NCBI RefSeq assembly: GCF_014651855.1 | Contig: NZ_BMXR01000001.1 | Location: 248,001-312,000, forward strand | Direction: 5' to 3' | Source of the DNA: Saccharospirillum salsuginis | GTDB lineage: Bacteria > Pseudomonadota > Gammaproteobacteria > Pseudomonadales > Natronospirillaceae | DNA length: 64,000 nucleotides | Shown here: positions 35,308 to 45,667 of the stretch, piece by piece | Layout of the letters: every line of letters begins with the position of its first letter | Position numbering within the stretch: the first letter of the stretch is position 1 | Program-made: the position numbers and the translations under genes | Notes under the pieces: generated by a model | Told to the model about the DNA's origin: nothing | Seen by the model: the letters and a program-made list of their open reading frames with translations, nothing else | Database searches by the model: none

Positions 35308-37500
35308 TCAGGCCTTTCGAATGGCGGTCATCTCTCGACAAAACGACTGAATTTCGGGCATTTCGAACAAATCGGCACTCGACCGGGTCAGTTTTCGACG
35401 CCAATTCGGGTATTCGTCGCTGGTCCCTGGAATATTGACCGGCTTGTTGATCAGCATCAGGTCTTCCAGCTGTACCGCGACGATCTGCGAGCGGCAAGAC
35501 CCCAGATGGTGGTGGATGGCGAAACACAGGGCCTGTGTCATGTCAGGGATGTCCTCGGCCCGTTCCGGGTGCCCGTCGGGCAGGCGTCCGTATGCTTTCA
35601 GGGCATCGAGGATGGCCTGCTTGGCCCAGGCCCGGTTTTTTTGTTCGTTTTTGTAATCGTCCTCGCTGGCGAACATGCCCAATTCCCATCGCAGACCCAG
35701 ATCGCTCATCTTCCAGAAGGCGTGGACGGTGGGCATGTCGTGGTTGCATACAATCGCCAGCGCCTTCTCGGCGTAGTCTTCCGGCGGCGTGCAGCCGGCT
35801 TCGCCCATCTCGAAATAGAACACCTTGTTGGAATACAACTCGGCGCGCGGAAAGGTTTCGACCACTTCCGGCGGTACCGTGCCCAGGTCTTCCGCGATGA
35901 CCATGCACTGATTACGCTGCGATTCGAGATTGAGAATGCCGAGCAGGTCGTACAGATCGTAGTAGACATAGGCGCCATAGGCCGCGCTCTTGCCCGGCGG
36001 ACACCACCACAGCCGCAGCAACGCCATGGCGTGGTCGATGCGCAGCGCGCCGCAGGCCCGCATGTTGTTGCGCAACAGGGTGATGAAGGTCTGATAGCCC
36101 TGGGCCTTCAGTTTCACCGGGTCGAGCGGTGGCAGCCCCCAGTTCTGCCCTTTGGGGCCGAGCGCATCCGGGGGCGCGCCGACCGCCGCGTCCAGACAGA
36201 AGCTCTCCCGATTGGTCCAGATTTCGGCCCCGCCCCGGTCCGCGCCGACGGCGAGATCGCGATACAGGCCAATTTTCATGCCGAGCTCATGGGCCAGGCG
36301 ATTCACCGCCTGGAGCTGTTCGTCGGCGATGAATTGAAGGTACTGGTAGTAGGTCACGTCATCGGCATGCGTCTCGGTGAACCGGCGCACGGCTTCGCTG
36401 TGATGGTCCTGATAGGCCTCGGGCCATTTCGGCCAGCCCCAGGCATTGATGTCCTTCGCCTTGAAGTGAGCCAGCAACGCTTCGAAAGTGGCATGCTGAA
36501 ACAGAGGCTCGCCCTGGTTCTCGATGTACGCCTGAAACGCCCGGTCGCGCTCGGTCCCCTGGCCCAGATGGCGTTCGCGAAACACCTCGTATAGCTCACG
36601 CAGGGCCTGGTACTTGGCCGCGCTCACACCGGTGTACTCCACATCCGATGTCGACCGGAGCCGTTGCAGCAAGGCCTGGAACTCGGTGCCCTGCACGCGT
36701 TTTTTCAACGGCTCGGCCTGCTCGAATTCCGGGACCGATTCGATGTCCACGTACAGCACATTGACGTAACTTCGATTCGACGGGCTGTAGGGGCTGGCAT
36801 GCTCGGGGCTGACCGGATACAGGGAATGAATCGGGTTCAGACCGATGACATCGGCTCCCTGAGCCGCCATATCCCGGATCAGCCCGGCCAGATCGGTAAA
36901 GTCGCCCATGCCCCAGTTGCGATCGGACTTCAATGTGTACAACTGGATCGCCGTGCCCCAAATCCGATCGCCCCGCACCATGGGTTCGGGCTGAAAACTG
37001 GTTTCGGGAGTGACGATCAAGGGCGTGGTGGCCCGGCGTTCGCCAACCGTGAGTGTCAGTTCGTGGTACCCCAGCGGCAGGTCCGTCGGCAGGGGTAATT
37101 GCAGGCGCAGGTGACGTACGCCATCGAGCCAGTATTCGCCGCTGACAGCCAGTTCATCCGCCCGAAAATCGCCGCTCAATCGGGTTTGGCCGTCTTCACC
37201 GAGAAAGCGCCAGTGGCCACCCTGATGTGTGTCCGGTTCGGGCAGGTAGAGCGGCAGGCTCCAGTCCCGCATGGGACTGAGCACACAGACCGGTTCGAGC
37301 AGTTCTTTCCATTGATGCGTATCGAGCTCGAAGGCATGGCGTTCGAGCCCGGCGTCATCGTCGAGGTCGTAGCCCATGGCCTGGAGAATAAGGGCGATGT
37401 TGTCCGGCGGTACGTCCACTTCATTGCCCCGGTAGTCGATGAACCGGGAGGAGATGTTTCTCAGGTGGGCGATTTTCGCCGCCAGTTCCCATTGCGCCAT
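35308..37500 (-). CDS. malQ: 4-alpha-glucanotransferase (amylomaltase)
   Basis: The ATG at 37500 (MAQWELAAKIAHLRNI) has a GAGGTG ribosome site 3 nt upstream. The 730-residue GH77 protein shows NRSYVNVLYVDIESVPEF, the catalytic nucleophile region GLYRDLAVGADRGGAEIW, LRIDHAMALLRLWW and VIAEDLGTVPPEV, which hold the conserved Asp/Glu residues of amylomaltase. It transfers maltodextrin units in glycogen and maltose metabolism in the cytoplasm. A long N-terminal region (about residues 1-190) precedes the GH77 barrel, as in E. coli MalQ. Confidence 0.95.
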   Translation of the reverse strand: MAQWELAAKIAHLRNISSRFIDYRGNEVDVPPDNIALILQAMGYDLDDDAGLERHAFELDTHQWKELLEPVCVLSPMRDWSLPLYLPEPDTHQGGHWRFLGEDGQTRLSGDFRADELAVSGEYWLDGVRHLRLQLPLPTDLPLGYHELTLTVGERRATTPLIVTPETSFQPEPMVRGDRIWGTAIQLYTLKSDRNWGMGDFTDLAGLIRDMAAQGADVIGLNPIHSLYPVSPEHASPYSPSNRSYVNVLYVDIESVPEFEQAEPLKKRVQGTEFQALLQRLRSTSDVEYTGVSAAKYQALRELYEVFRERHLGQGTERDRAFQAYIENQGEPLFQHATFEALLAHFKAKDINAWGWPKWPEAYQDHHSEAVRRFTETHADDVTYYQYLQFIADEQLQAVNRLAHELGMKIGLYRDLAVGADRGGAEIWTNRESFCLDAAVGAPPDALGPKGQNWGLPPLDPVKLKAQGYQTFITLLRNNMRACGALRIDHAMALLRLWWCPPGKSAAYGAYVYYDLYDLLGILNLESQRNQCMVIAEDLGTVPPEVVETFPRAELYSNKVFYFEMGEAGCTPPEDYAEKALAIVCNHDMPTVHAFWKMSDLGLRWELGMFASEDDYKNEQKNRAWAKQAILDALKAYGRLPDGHPERAEDIPDMTQALCFAIHHHLGSCRSQIVAVQLEDLMLINKPVNIPGTSDEYPNWRRKLTRSSADLFEMPEIQSFCREMTAIRKA

Positions 37501-37706
37501 ATTCACCTCTTTATTCTCGGCAATGCGGTACATCCGGTCGTGTTGACCACTTCCATCAGTGTAACTAGGCCACCGGCTAAATTCTCACTGAATTGCGTTC
37601 CGGTTGGGCTGAATTTATTGCAGGTGGATTTTACTGTGGTTGCTCCACCTTTGGCTGGGTTTGCTTTTGTGCCTGTGGGCCGTGCCGGGTGAGGGGGTGG
37701 TAGTCT

Positions 37707-37820
37707 GGTAGGGTGGGCACCGCCCACCAGTCTGTGATAAGCAACCTTGACACCAAACGTTCAGCCAAGAGACAAGCCGGAGCCAACGTATCCTTCGATG
37801 GTCGGCGATGCCCACCCTAC
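37707..37820. repeat. Pair of GTAGGGTGGGCA-type dispersed repeats in opposite orientation
   Basis: The left copy (37707-37728, GGTAGGGTGGGCACCGCCCACC) is itself a hairpin. The right copy (37797-37820) reads GGTCGGCGATGCCCACCCTAC in reverse sense. They occupy the 338-nt gap between malQ and the phosphorylase-kinase-like gene, and I see no gene in that gap. Confidence 0.75.
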
Positions 37821-37838
37821 TCGACTGCCCCCGCACAA

Positions 37839-40800
37839 TCAGGCAGGAGCACCCTGCTCCTGACTCATACGCATCAGGTAGGTGACGGATTCCAGGATGC
37901 GGGCTTTGACCTGGCTGGGGGCGCTTCGATAGAAGGCCTGCCAGGCCTGGCCCCGGTACTGGTTGTAGTCTCCGGCCTGGTCCGGGTACTGCGCGATCCA
38001 GTTAAGGCGGACGGCGTGGGAAATGATGACTTCGACAATGATGTGGTCGTCGAGTTCGAGGTCCGGGTTGGCCTGGGCGAACGTCATCAGGCCGAGCAGG
38101 GCTTCGATGGTCATCTGCCGGTAAGACGGGCTCTTGATGTGGTTGAACAGCCGTTCGACCAACTGGGCGAATTGCGGTTCGCCGGCCGTCATCTGGTTCA
38201 GAATGTGGGATTCCAACCGGGATCTGGAATCGAACCGGTCGCCGAGGACGAGGCCGTGGCACTGTTTGAGCAGGTTCCAGAGGTTCTGGTAAAAGCCTTC
38301 GGGCAGGCGCGGCATGACGCCCTGTTGTTCCCGCCATTGCAGCCAGTTACGGGCCGAACCCAGCTCGAACGGTTCTGGGGTGTCGTCCAGAGATACCGTG
38401 TGCAGCGTGGTCGGATCGGTTCTCGGGTGCAGGGACTCGGTGACGAAGAGTCGACCGACTTCCTGCGTATAACTGCCGAGGATGTCTCGGATGCGGCTCT
38501 GGATCTCGAACGGACTGAGCGCGGCGAGCCGTTCGAAGGCCTGGTCGGGTTCGAGGTGGTCGGCTTCGGCCAGTTGCCCCATGATCAGCATGGCCAGATG
38601 GCCGGGGCGGACGGTCATCATGCCCTGGAACAGCTCGGGTTCGCCGCGCATGATCACCGACAGAATGACGAGGATTTCCTGGTTGAGGATGGCCTCGCGC
38701 CGGTCGTCGCCGCAATTGGCGTTGATCAGCGCCAGGGTGTCCTTGTTGCCCAGCGGTTCGCGAATGGTGCCCTGGTCGGTGTAGGCACGACCGACAACGA
38801 TGATGCGCTGCCGCGCGAGGATTTCGGCGACGGCGTCTTCAAGCCCGCCCCAGTATTTGCCGAGCACACCGGCGGCCTTGCGGGTCACACTCCACAAGTG
38901 GGCCTCTCCGGCCTTGCGGTAGACCTCTTCGAGCAACACCTTGACGGTGACGCGCGGGGCGATGCCGAGGTCGTCATCCAGACCGTCGGATTCGGCCAGG
39001 TCGGTGAGGATGTCGATCTGTTCGTAGAGGTTGGAACTGTTTCTCAACCGGTCGATTTGTGTCTCGCGGCTCTCCTCGGGTTCGAGCAGGGCCATAATGG
39101 AAGGCACAACCGGCTGGCTTAGACGGGCGTCGAAGGGCAGCCACTGTTTGCGCCGTCGCGGTACCAGCGACAGGCCTTCGGGCAGGTAGTAGTCGTTCAA
39201 GTCATCGATGCGCTCTACCCCCACCTCGTCGAGCAGGCCGAGCAAGGCGCCCGCGCGCACGTCGACATCGCCGCAGCGGCCGTTCATCAATTCACGCACC
39301 AGTTCGAACAGGGCCTCGGCATCGCGCGCCCGGGTCATGGGTTCGGTGATGTAGAGCATCATCAGCGGCTGGCCGTCCTGGTCCCAGTGGCGGCTGATGT
39401 AGCTCAGTTCGGCCTTGACCTTTTCGCTGAGCAGGCGGTTGTCGGACGCCAGGTAAAAGGTGTCCCGGTTCTGGAACTGAGGCAGAAAGACGCAACTTTC
39501 GCCGGCCAGATGATAGAGCTGGGCTGTGGCAAGCGAGCGCGGCCGTCGTTGCGGTCGCCCGGTCAGGCCGAGTCTGCGATTCTGGCCGACGACGTTGAAA
39601 ACCCGGGCCAACTCAAGTGGCGGCAGAACCCGCACCGGGTCCAGCTCGTCCTGGGTTTCGGCGAACAAGCCTTCGGCCGTGAGCCTTTCCCGCGCGGTTT
39701 CATTCTCGGCCAGCACACCGACGATGACCGTCGCCCGGTCCTTGTTGCCGATGCGTGTGTGTCGGCCGCTCGGGTCCAGATCGCTTACGTCGATCACGCC
39801 TTCGTGCACCAAGCAGCCCAGGGTGTAGAGCGACTGGGTCCAGACCAAGGGCACGTTGGCGTTCGGCAGGCGCGCCTGGCTGCCGGGATTGGCCTTTTCC
39901 GCCTCGATCGAATCGCCAGGGACGAAATAGAGTTCGGGCAGCAGCCAAAGGCCGTCTTTTTCGACCCGCAGGCCGTCGAGGCGTTCCCGGTAGGACTGGG
40001 TTTTGTCCTCGTCTCCGGCGAACAGCGCGTCCAGGTAGAGGAAGGCGTAGAACAGCGGCCATTCCGATTCGATGTGTTCGAAATTGCGCAGTTCGTGTTC
40101 TTCATAATGCAGGCGATTGTGGTCTTCCAGCGCCGTCTGGTGGCCGTCGCGCAGGAACCGCTTGCAGCCGTAGGGTCCGGCCAGGGTGTTCAGGATGCGG
40201 TCGCGCGTTTTGCGCACCAGACTGGATTTCTCCACGGCGAAGGCCGGGTAACCAATGACGGACAGGCAGGCCGCATCGACCTCCTTGGACAGGGATTCGC
40301 GCGGCAGCAGGTTTTCAAGCGTCGTGCGGCAGCGGGCGATCTCGTCCGGCACGACATGGATGACGCCGCTCTGACGGCCGTCCGCGAGCACGTTGAGGTC
40401 GCGCATGGCCTGCAGCGCCGCTTTGACCATACCGACCGAGGAGGCATTGATCTCCACCCGGCCGTTGTTGATCTTGTTGCCCCGCTCCCAGATGCCGAAA
40501 TCCGGCGTGCGGTAGCCACGACCGATGTACCAGACCAGATTCTGGACGAAATTGACTTCGTCCTCGGTCTCGATCAGCGCCAGTCCGGAGCGGGTCATTT
40601 GCGCCAGCATCAACAGGTAGATCGAGGTGGCGTCGAGCTGCAGGTGACCCCACTTGTGGTCTTCGACCACGACGTCGCCGCTGCTGGTCTCGTACTTGGC
40701 ATGCAGAGCGTCCATCGGGTTCTGGGTGTACTTGAAGCGCTCGACCTTGTGGGCCTGCTTCATCATGGCCGCCAACAGGCCGCGCATCAGCCGAACCACA

Positions 40801-41054
40801 CTCTGATGCAGATACTCGGTGCGTTCCGGGTTGTGGTCCAGTTTGCGATAACCGAGCCAGAGCCCCCAGACAGCCTGGATGCTGTAGACGTTGTCGCGTA
40901 CCCAGGCATCGGTGTAGTCGCCGTGGTCGTTGACGTCGGTGCTGGCCGGGAACAAGCCGGTGACCGGATCCTGTCGGCTGAGGATGGTGGCGTTCACCTC
41001 CTCGAAATAGTGATCCAGGCGTTCAATGCGGTGTTCGTGGCTGGGTATGGACAT
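37839..41054 (-). CDS. Phosphorylase-kinase alpha/beta-like GH15-family protein
   Basis: This 1071-residue protein opens with RLDHYFEEVNATILSRQDPVTGLFPASTD and DAWVRDNVYSIQAVWGLWLGYRK, which are characteristic of the GH15-like (alpha/alpha)6 domain of phosphorylase b kinase regulatory subunits. KWGHLQLDATSIYLLML follows near residue 165. The C-terminal two thirds also resembles PHK alpha/beta rather than a secreted glucoamylase. There is no signal peptide, so it is cytoplasmic. Its place beside malQ suggests a role in glycogen or maltodextrin turnover, as hydrolase or as regulator; catalytic acids were not verified. Confidence 0.8.
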   Translation of the reverse strand: MSIPSHEHRIERLDHYFEEVNATILSRQDPVTGLFPASTDVNDHGDYTDAWVRDNVYSIQAVWGLWLGYRKLDHNPERTEYLHQSVVRLMRGLLAAMMKQAHKVERFKYTQNPMDALHAKYETSSGDVVVEDHKWGHLQLDATSIYLLMLAQMTRSGLALIETEDEVNFVQNLVWYIGRGYRTPDFGIWERGNKINNGRVEINASSVGMVKAALQAMRDLNVLADGRQSGVIHVVPDEIARCRTTLENLLPRESLSKEVDAACLSVIGYPAFAVEKSSLVRKTRDRILNTLAGPYGCKRFLRDGHQTALEDHNRLHYEEHELRNFEHIESEWPLFYAFLYLDALFAGDEDKTQSYRERLDGLRVEKDGLWLLPELYFVPGDSIEAEKANPGSQARLPNANVPLVWTQSLYTLGCLVHEGVIDVSDLDPSGRHTRIGNKDRATVIVGVLAENETARERLTAEGLFAETQDELDPVRVLPPLELARVFNVVGQNRRLGLTGRPQRRPRSLATAQLYHLAGESCVFLPQFQNRDTFYLASDNRLLSEKVKAELSYISRHWDQDGQPLMMLYITEPMTRARDAEALFELVRELMNGRCGDVDVRAGALLGLLDEVGVERIDDLNDYYLPEGLSLVPRRRKQWLPFDARLSQPVVPSIMALLEPEESRETQIDRLRNSSNLYEQIDILTDLAESDGLDDDLGIAPRVTVKVLLEEVYRKAGEAHLWSVTRKAAGVLGKYWGGLEDAVAEILARQRIIVVGRAYTDQGTIREPLGNKDTLALINANCGDDRREAILNQEILVILSVIMRGEPELFQGMMTVRPGHLAMLIMGQLAEADHLEPDQAFERLAALSPFEIQSRIRDILGSYTQEVGRLFVTESLHPRTDPTTLHTVSLDDTPEPFELGSARNWLQWREQQGVMPRLPEGFYQNLWNLLKQCHGLVLGDRFDSRSRLESHILNQMTAGEPQFAQLVERLFNHIKSPSYRQMTIEALLGLMTFAQANPDLELDDHIIVEVIISHAVRLNWIAQYPDQAGDYNQYRGQAWQAFYRSAPSQVKARILESVTYLMRMSQEQGAPA

Positions 41055-41168
41055 CTCGGTGATCTCTTGGCGGATCGGGGATTACAACAAGTCGGGCATT
41101 GTAATCGGTTTCTGGTGGTGGACCAGGGGGAGAGGGGTTGGAATTTGGGGGGTTGGGGTCTGCACGGA

Positions 41169-41247
41169 CGGCAGATATCGCTTCGCTCTTCTGCCCTACG
41201 ATACCCTGCCTGAAATGTAGGGCGGAAGAGCAAAGCGATATCCGCCG
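41169..41247. repeat. Inverted pair of GTAGGGCAGAAGAG-type repeats
   Basis: Copy one (41169-41199) reads CGGCAGATATCGCTTCGCTC and ends CTGCCCTAC. Copy two (41217-41247) is its near reverse complement. They fill the gap between the phosphorylase-kinase-like gene start and the eda stop, where I see no gene. Confidence 0.8.
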
Positions 41248-41298
41248 AGACAACCCCGACTCACCACTCACTCCAGCCACCCCACTCGGCCCAACCTC

Positions 41299-41931
41299 TT
41301 AACTTTGAACCGACTCACAGGCCTCACGGGCCAACTGCTCGATCCGCCCCCAATCGCCCTGATTCAGCGCATCGGCCGGGACGATCCAGGAACCGCCAAC
41401 GCACATCACGTTCGGCAACGCCAGGTAGTCCTTGAAGTCCTTCACCGAGATGCCGCCGGTCGGGCAGAAACGCACGTCCGGGAAGGGACCGGCGAAGGCC
41501 TTGAGGGCGGACACACCGCCGCTGGCGGCGGCCGGGAAGAATTTGAAGTGGGTGTAGCCCAGTTCCATCGCCTGCATCATCTCGGAGACGCTGGCGACCG
41601 CCGGCAGAAACGGCATGTCGAGGCTTTGGCCGGCCTCGAGCAGGCGCGGCGTGGCACCGGGGCTGATGGCGAAGTCGGCGCCGACTTCTTCCAATTGCTT
41701 GAGCTGTTCGACCCGGGTCACGGTACCGGCGCCGACGATCACACCGTCGACCTTCTTCATTTCGGCGATGACGTCGATCGCCGCGTCGGTGCGCAACGTC
41801 ACTTCCAGCACCGTCAGGCCACCGGCTTTCAGCGCCTTGGCCAACGGAATGGCGTCCTCGACGCGGTGCACGGCCAACACCGGCATTACGGGGTAAGCTT
41901 GTTGCAGGATGTCCTGAACTTGGTACGTCAT
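41299..41931 (-). CDS. eda: 2-dehydro-3-deoxy-6-phosphogluconate aldolase
   Basis: The 210-residue class I aldolase has EVTLRT (catalytic Glu), VGAGTV and the Schiff-base lysine in HFKFFPAAASGG. The ATG at 41931 follows AGAAGAG. It cleaves KDPG to pyruvate and glyceraldehyde 3-phosphate, the last step of the Entner-Doudoroff pathway. It is the last gene of the edd-glk-eda run, 53 nt after glk. Confidence 0.96.
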   Translation of the reverse strand: MTYQVQDILQQAYPVMPVLAVHRVEDAIPLAKALKAGGLTVLEVTLRTDAAIDVIAEMKKVDGVIVGAGTVTRVEQLKQLEEVGADFAISPGATPRLLEAGQSLDMPFLPAVASVSEMMQAMELGYTHFKFFPAAASGGVSALKAFAGPFPDVRFCPTGGISVKDFKDYLALPNVMCVGGSWIVPADALNQGDWGRIEQLAREACESVQS

Positions 41932-41984
41932 GATGTCGATCTCTTCTCTGGAGGAGGGGCACCCGCTTCGGCGCCTTCTCGTCA

Positions 41985-42992
41985 TTAATGCTGTTTGTTG
42001 ACTCGATGGTTCAGTACGGCGGCCGCGCCCAGCAGACCGGGCTGCTTCGACACCACCACATAGGTCGGGATGTGCTCGACGAAACCGCGCAACCGACCCT
42101 TGGCTTCGAACCGGGCCCGGAACTGACTGCTGTGGAAGTAGTCGATGAAGCGCGGGATGATACCGCCGGTGATGTAGAGGCCGCCCTTGGCGCCGAGCGT
42201 CAGGGCGACATCGCCGGCGTAGTTGCCGAAGATGGCGCAGAACCGGGCCAGGGCTTCCTCGCAGATCGGGTCCTGCTTGGCCAGGCCCCGACCGGAGATG
42301 TCCGGTGCTTTCAGGCTCTCGGTGGCTACGCCGCGCAGATCGCACAGGGCTTCGTAGATGTTCTCCAGGCCCATGCCGCTGCACAGCCGCTCGATCGAGA
42401 CTCGCTCGTACTTTTTCAACAGGAAGCCGAGGATGTGCATCTCGACCTCGTCGGTCGGCGCGAAATGGGCATGGCCACCTTCGGTTTCCAGCGTCACCGG
42501 GCCGGTTTCGCTGAACGCCAACCCGGCCAGACCCAGGCCGGTGCCGGGGCCGGTGACCGCCATCGGCCAGCCGGGCACGGCTTCGCCGGGGCCGACCTTG
42601 ATCAGGCCGTCGTCACCCAGGTGAGGAATGGAATTGGCCAGGGCGTTGTAATCGTTGATGAACTTCAGGGTCTCGAGTTCGAGCTCGACCCGCAGTTCGC
42701 TGACCTTGAACGCCCAGGTGTGGTTGGTCATGGTGATCTGGTCCCGATCGGTCGGGCAGGCGATCGCCATAACGGCATGCCGGGGGCGCTCGTAGTCAGC
42801 CGCCGGGCCGGCGAGATAGGCGCGCACGGCGTCGCCGATGGTGTCGTATTCCGCACCGTTCAACGCGGCGACCGCCACCAGCTCGTCTTCCGCCAGGGCC
42901 AGGCCGCTGGCCGGGTCAAAGTCCTTCAATGGCGCCAGCGCGAACCGGGCGTTGGTGCCGCCGATGTCGGCGATGAGTCCGTATTGGGCCAT
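41985..42992 (-). CDS. glk: Glucokinase
   Basis: The 335-residue protein has the ATP-binding motif IADIGGTNARFAL at its N-terminus, NDYNALA near residue 115, VTGPGTGLGLAGL near 146 and a Glu-rich sugar site LETEGGHAHFAP, all typical of bacterial glucokinase. It phosphorylates glucose with ATP. The gene starts only 2 nt after edd, with its GAGG ribosome site inside the edd end. Confidence 0.95.
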   Translation of the reverse strand: MAQYGLIADIGGTNARFALAPLKDFDPASGLALAEDELVAVAALNGAEYDTIGDAVRAYLAGPAADYERPRHAVMAIACPTDRDQITMTNHTWAFKVSELRVELELETLKFINDYNALANSIPHLGDDGLIKVGPGEAVPGWPMAVTGPGTGLGLAGLAFSETGPVTLETEGGHAHFAPTDEVEMHILGFLLKKYERVSIERLCSGMGLENIYEALCDLRGVATESLKAPDISGRGLAKQDPICEEALARFCAIFGNYAGDVALTLGAKGGLYITGGIIPRFIDYFHSSQFRARFEAKGRLRGFVEHIPTYVVVSKQPGLLGAAAVLNHRVNKQH

Positions 42993-42994
42993 GA

Positions 42995-44821
42995 TCAGTC
43001 CTCGAAATCTTCAAAACGAAACACGGTCGCGCCCTGCTCCGCCGCGCTGACGGCGTCGCGCATGTGGGCGAACAATTCACGGCCAACGCCAAACTGATTG
43101 CCGGACAGGTCGCCCCGCACCAGTTCGCGACGCTCCCATTCTTCGGGGGAAACTTTGATCTCCAGCGTGCCGGCTTCGGCGTCAAGGCGAATGACATCGC
43201 CGGGCTGGACTTTGGCCAGCGGGCCACCTTCACTGGCTTCGGGCGACATATGAATCGCCGCCGGCACCTTGCCGGAGGCGCCGCTCATGCGACCGTCGGT
43301 CACCAGCGCCACCTTGTAGCCCTTGTCCTGAAGCACTCCCAGCGGCGGCGTCAGTTTATGCAGTTCCGGCATGCCGTTGGCCTTGGGCCCCTGGAAACGG
43401 ACCACGACGATGCAGTCCTTATCCAGATCGCCGGCCTTGAACGACGCCTGGAGGTCGTGCTGGCTTTCGAAAATGACCGCCGGGGCTTCGATGATCCGCT
43501 GCTCCGGTTTGACCGCCGACACCTTGATGACGCCAGTGCCCAGATTGCCTTTCAGGACCTGCAACCCGCCCTGGGGGTTGAAGGGATTGCTGGCCGGACG
43601 AACGATGTCTTCGTTCAGCGACTCGCGCGTACCGTCCCGATAGACAATGTCGTCATCGTCGAGGAAGGGTTCATGGGTATACTGGTTCAGCCCTTCGCCC
43701 ATGATGGTTTTCACATCGTTGTGCAGCAGGCCCGCGTCCAGCAATTCACCCATGACGTAACCCAGGCCACCGGCCGCGTGGAAGTGGTTCACATCGGCCA
43801 TACCGTTCGGGTACACCTTGGCCAGAGACGGCACGATCTTGGACAGATCGGAGAAGTCATCCCAGGTCAGGACTATGCCCGCGGCACGCGCCATGGCGAT
43901 CAAATGGATGGTCAGGTTGGTCGACCCACCGGTCGACAGCAAACCGACAATGCCGTTGACGAAGGCCCGTTCGTCCAGAACGTCGAATAACGGGGTATAA
44001 CGACCGTTTTGCTTGGTGATGCGCACGGCCTGATGGGTCGCTTCCCGGGTCAAGGCATCGCGCATGACGTTGTCGGGGTTGACGAAACTGCTGCCCGGCA
44101 GGTGCAGCCCCATGAATTCCATCAACATCTGGTTGGTATTGGCCGTGCCGTAGAAGGTGCAGGTACCGGCGCTGTGATAGGAATCGGACTCGGCCTGCAG
44201 CAGCTCATCGCGACCCACCTTGCCCTGGGCGAATTCCTGGCGGATACGCGCCTTCTCGCTGTTGGGCAGACCGGAGGGCATCGGACCGGCCGGTACGAAG
44301 ACGGTCGGCAGGTAGCCGAAACGCAAGGCGCCGATCACCAGGCCGGGGACGATCTTGTCGCAGACGCCCAGGTACATCGCCGCGTCGAACATGTTGTGCG
44401 ACAACGCCACACCCGTAGCCATGGCGATGGTATCGCGGCTGAACAGCGACAGTTCCATGCCCGGTTGGCCCTGGGTCACCCCGTCGCACATCGCCGGAGT
44501 ACCGCCGGCGACCTGGGCCGTGCAGCCCATTTCACGCGCCGCGCTCTTGATGATATTCGGGAAACGTTCATACGGATGATGCGCGCTCAACATGTCGTTG
44601 TAGGCCGTTACAATGCCCAGATTGGCCGCATTCATCAGCTTGATGGTGTTCTTTTCCGACTCCGAACAGGCCGCGAAACCGTGCGCCAGGTTACCGCAAC
44701 TGAGTTGCTTGCGGTCCGGGATGTGCTCGCCCGCATCGCGCATGCGATCCAGATACTTCTGCCGGGACGGACGGCTGCGCTCGATGATGCGTTCCGTTAC
44801 CCGTAACAAGGTGTCGTTCAT
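42995..44821 (-). CDS. edd: 6-phosphogluconate dehydratase
   Basis: The 608-residue IlvD/Edd-family protein shows the [4Fe-4S] cysteine regions ([20 protein letters not shown] and [14 protein letters not shown]) and the C-terminal segment [23 protein letters not shown]. It dehydrates 6-phosphogluconate to KDPG. An AGAGG ribosome site lies 7 nt before the ATG. It leads edd-glk-eda, and 73 nt separate it from pgl, so zwf-pgl-edd-glk-eda may be one long transcription unit. Confidence 0.97.
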   Translation of the reverse strand: MNDTLLRVTERIIERSRPSRQKYLDRMRDAGEHIPDRKQLSCGNLAHGFAACSESEKNTIKLMNAANLGIVTAYNDMLSAHHPYERFPNIIKSAAREMGCTAQVAGGTPAMCDGVTQGQPGMELSLFSRDTIAMATGVALSHNMFDAAMYLGVCDKIVPGLVIGALRFGYLPTVFVPAGPMPSGLPNSEKARIRQEFAQGKVGRDELLQAESDSYHSAGTCTFYGTANTNQMLMEFMGLHLPGSSFVNPDNVMRDALTREATHQAVRITKQNGRYTPLFDVLDERAFVNGIVGLLSTGGSTNLTIHLIAMARAAGIVLTWDDFSDLSKIVPSLAKVYPNGMADVNHFHAAGGLGYVMGELLDAGLLHNDVKTIMGEGLNQYTHEPFLDDDDIVYRDGTRESLNEDIVRPASNPFNPQGGLQVLKGNLGTGVIKVSAVKPEQRIIEAPAVIFESQHDLQASFKAGDLDKDCIVVVRFQGPKANGMPELHKLTPPLGVLQDKGYKVALVTDGRMSGASGKVPAAIHMSPEASEGGPLAKVQPGDVIRLDAEAGTLEIKVSPEEWERRELVRGDLSGNQFGVGRELFAHMRDAVSAAEQGATVFRFEDFED

Positions 44822-44894
44822 GTTTTGACCTCTATGCTTGCCGGGAGGCGCCGTGTAAAACCCCGTTTGCCCCCCTGATGCGTTTAGCGTCCTC

Positions 44895-45587
44895 TCAACC
44901 GGCCCAGTAGACCGAAACCGGGGTCAGTGACTGCTTCAACACCGACCGTACCGGCAACTCCTCCACCGGCCCGTCTTCCAATGCCTGCTGCAGCACCGGC
45001 TTTTTGCCGTCGCCGGTCAGGTGCAGCACAATCCACTGGCTGCGCAGAATCCGCTTCAAAGTCAGCGTCATGCGCGGGTGCGGCGCCGTCTTCGGAACCA
45101 CCGCGCAGCAGTCGGCATGGTGTTTGGTATCCAGCGCCTTATGCAGCGTCTCCGCGCCCGGGAAGAAGGAAGCCGTATGACCGTCCTCGCCCATGCCGAG
45201 CAGCGTGACCGTGATTTCCTCCGGCAGGGCGGCCAGCGCCTTGTTCACTTCGACTTCGGCCTCGAACGGCGACTCGGCCGCTGTCTTGTGCGGAATGAAG
45301 GTAGCCGCGGCCGCCTTGTTCTGCAGCAAGTGAGTGCGCACCAACTTCTCGTTGCTGTCGTCATGGTCCGGTGCCACCCAACGCTCGTCGACCAGGGTGA
45401 TGGTCACCTTCGACCAATCCAGGTCCGCCTCACTCAGCGCCTTGAACAGATCCACCGGCGTACGACCCCCGGACACCGCCAGACCGGCCTCGCCCTTGTC
45501 TTCGATGGCTTTTTTCAGGCGGGCGATTACCTCACCGGCCAGCTTCTCGGTCAGCGCGTCGCGGCTGTCAAATTCCAAGCGTTCCAT
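44895..45587 (-). CDS. pgl: 6-phosphogluconolactonase (DevB/SOL type)
   Basis: The 230-residue protein carries [15 protein letters not shown] near residue 40, [18 protein letters not shown] near 80 and [19 protein letters not shown] near 127, which are the three signature motifs of the DevB-type lactonase. It hydrolyses 6-phosphogluconolactone made by Zwf. The 322-nt gap to zwf upstream contains only repeats and structured element C. Confidence 0.95.
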   Translation of the reverse strand: MERLEFDSRDALTEKLAGEVIARLKKAIEDKGEAGLAVSGGRTPVDLFKALSEADLDWSKVTITLVDERWVAPDHDDSNEKLVRTHLLQNKAAAATFIPHKTAAESPFEAEVEVNKALAALPEEITVTLLGMGEDGHTASFFPGAETLHKALDTKHHADCCAVVPKTAPHPRMTLTLKRILRSQWIVLHLTGDGKKPVLQQALEDGPVEELPVRSVLKQSLTPVSVYWAG

Positions 45588-45667
45588 AATTCGTGTGAGC
45601 CTCTCTTCAATCTTTCATTGTGTCCGGTTTTGTTGGCGGTGGCCTTATTGGGCGGTAATTCTTCCAT

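Noticed and set aside
37713..39122. Open frames opposite the phosphorylase-kinase-like gene
   Set aside because: They begin in dispersed repeats and have the composition of complementary-strand shadows.
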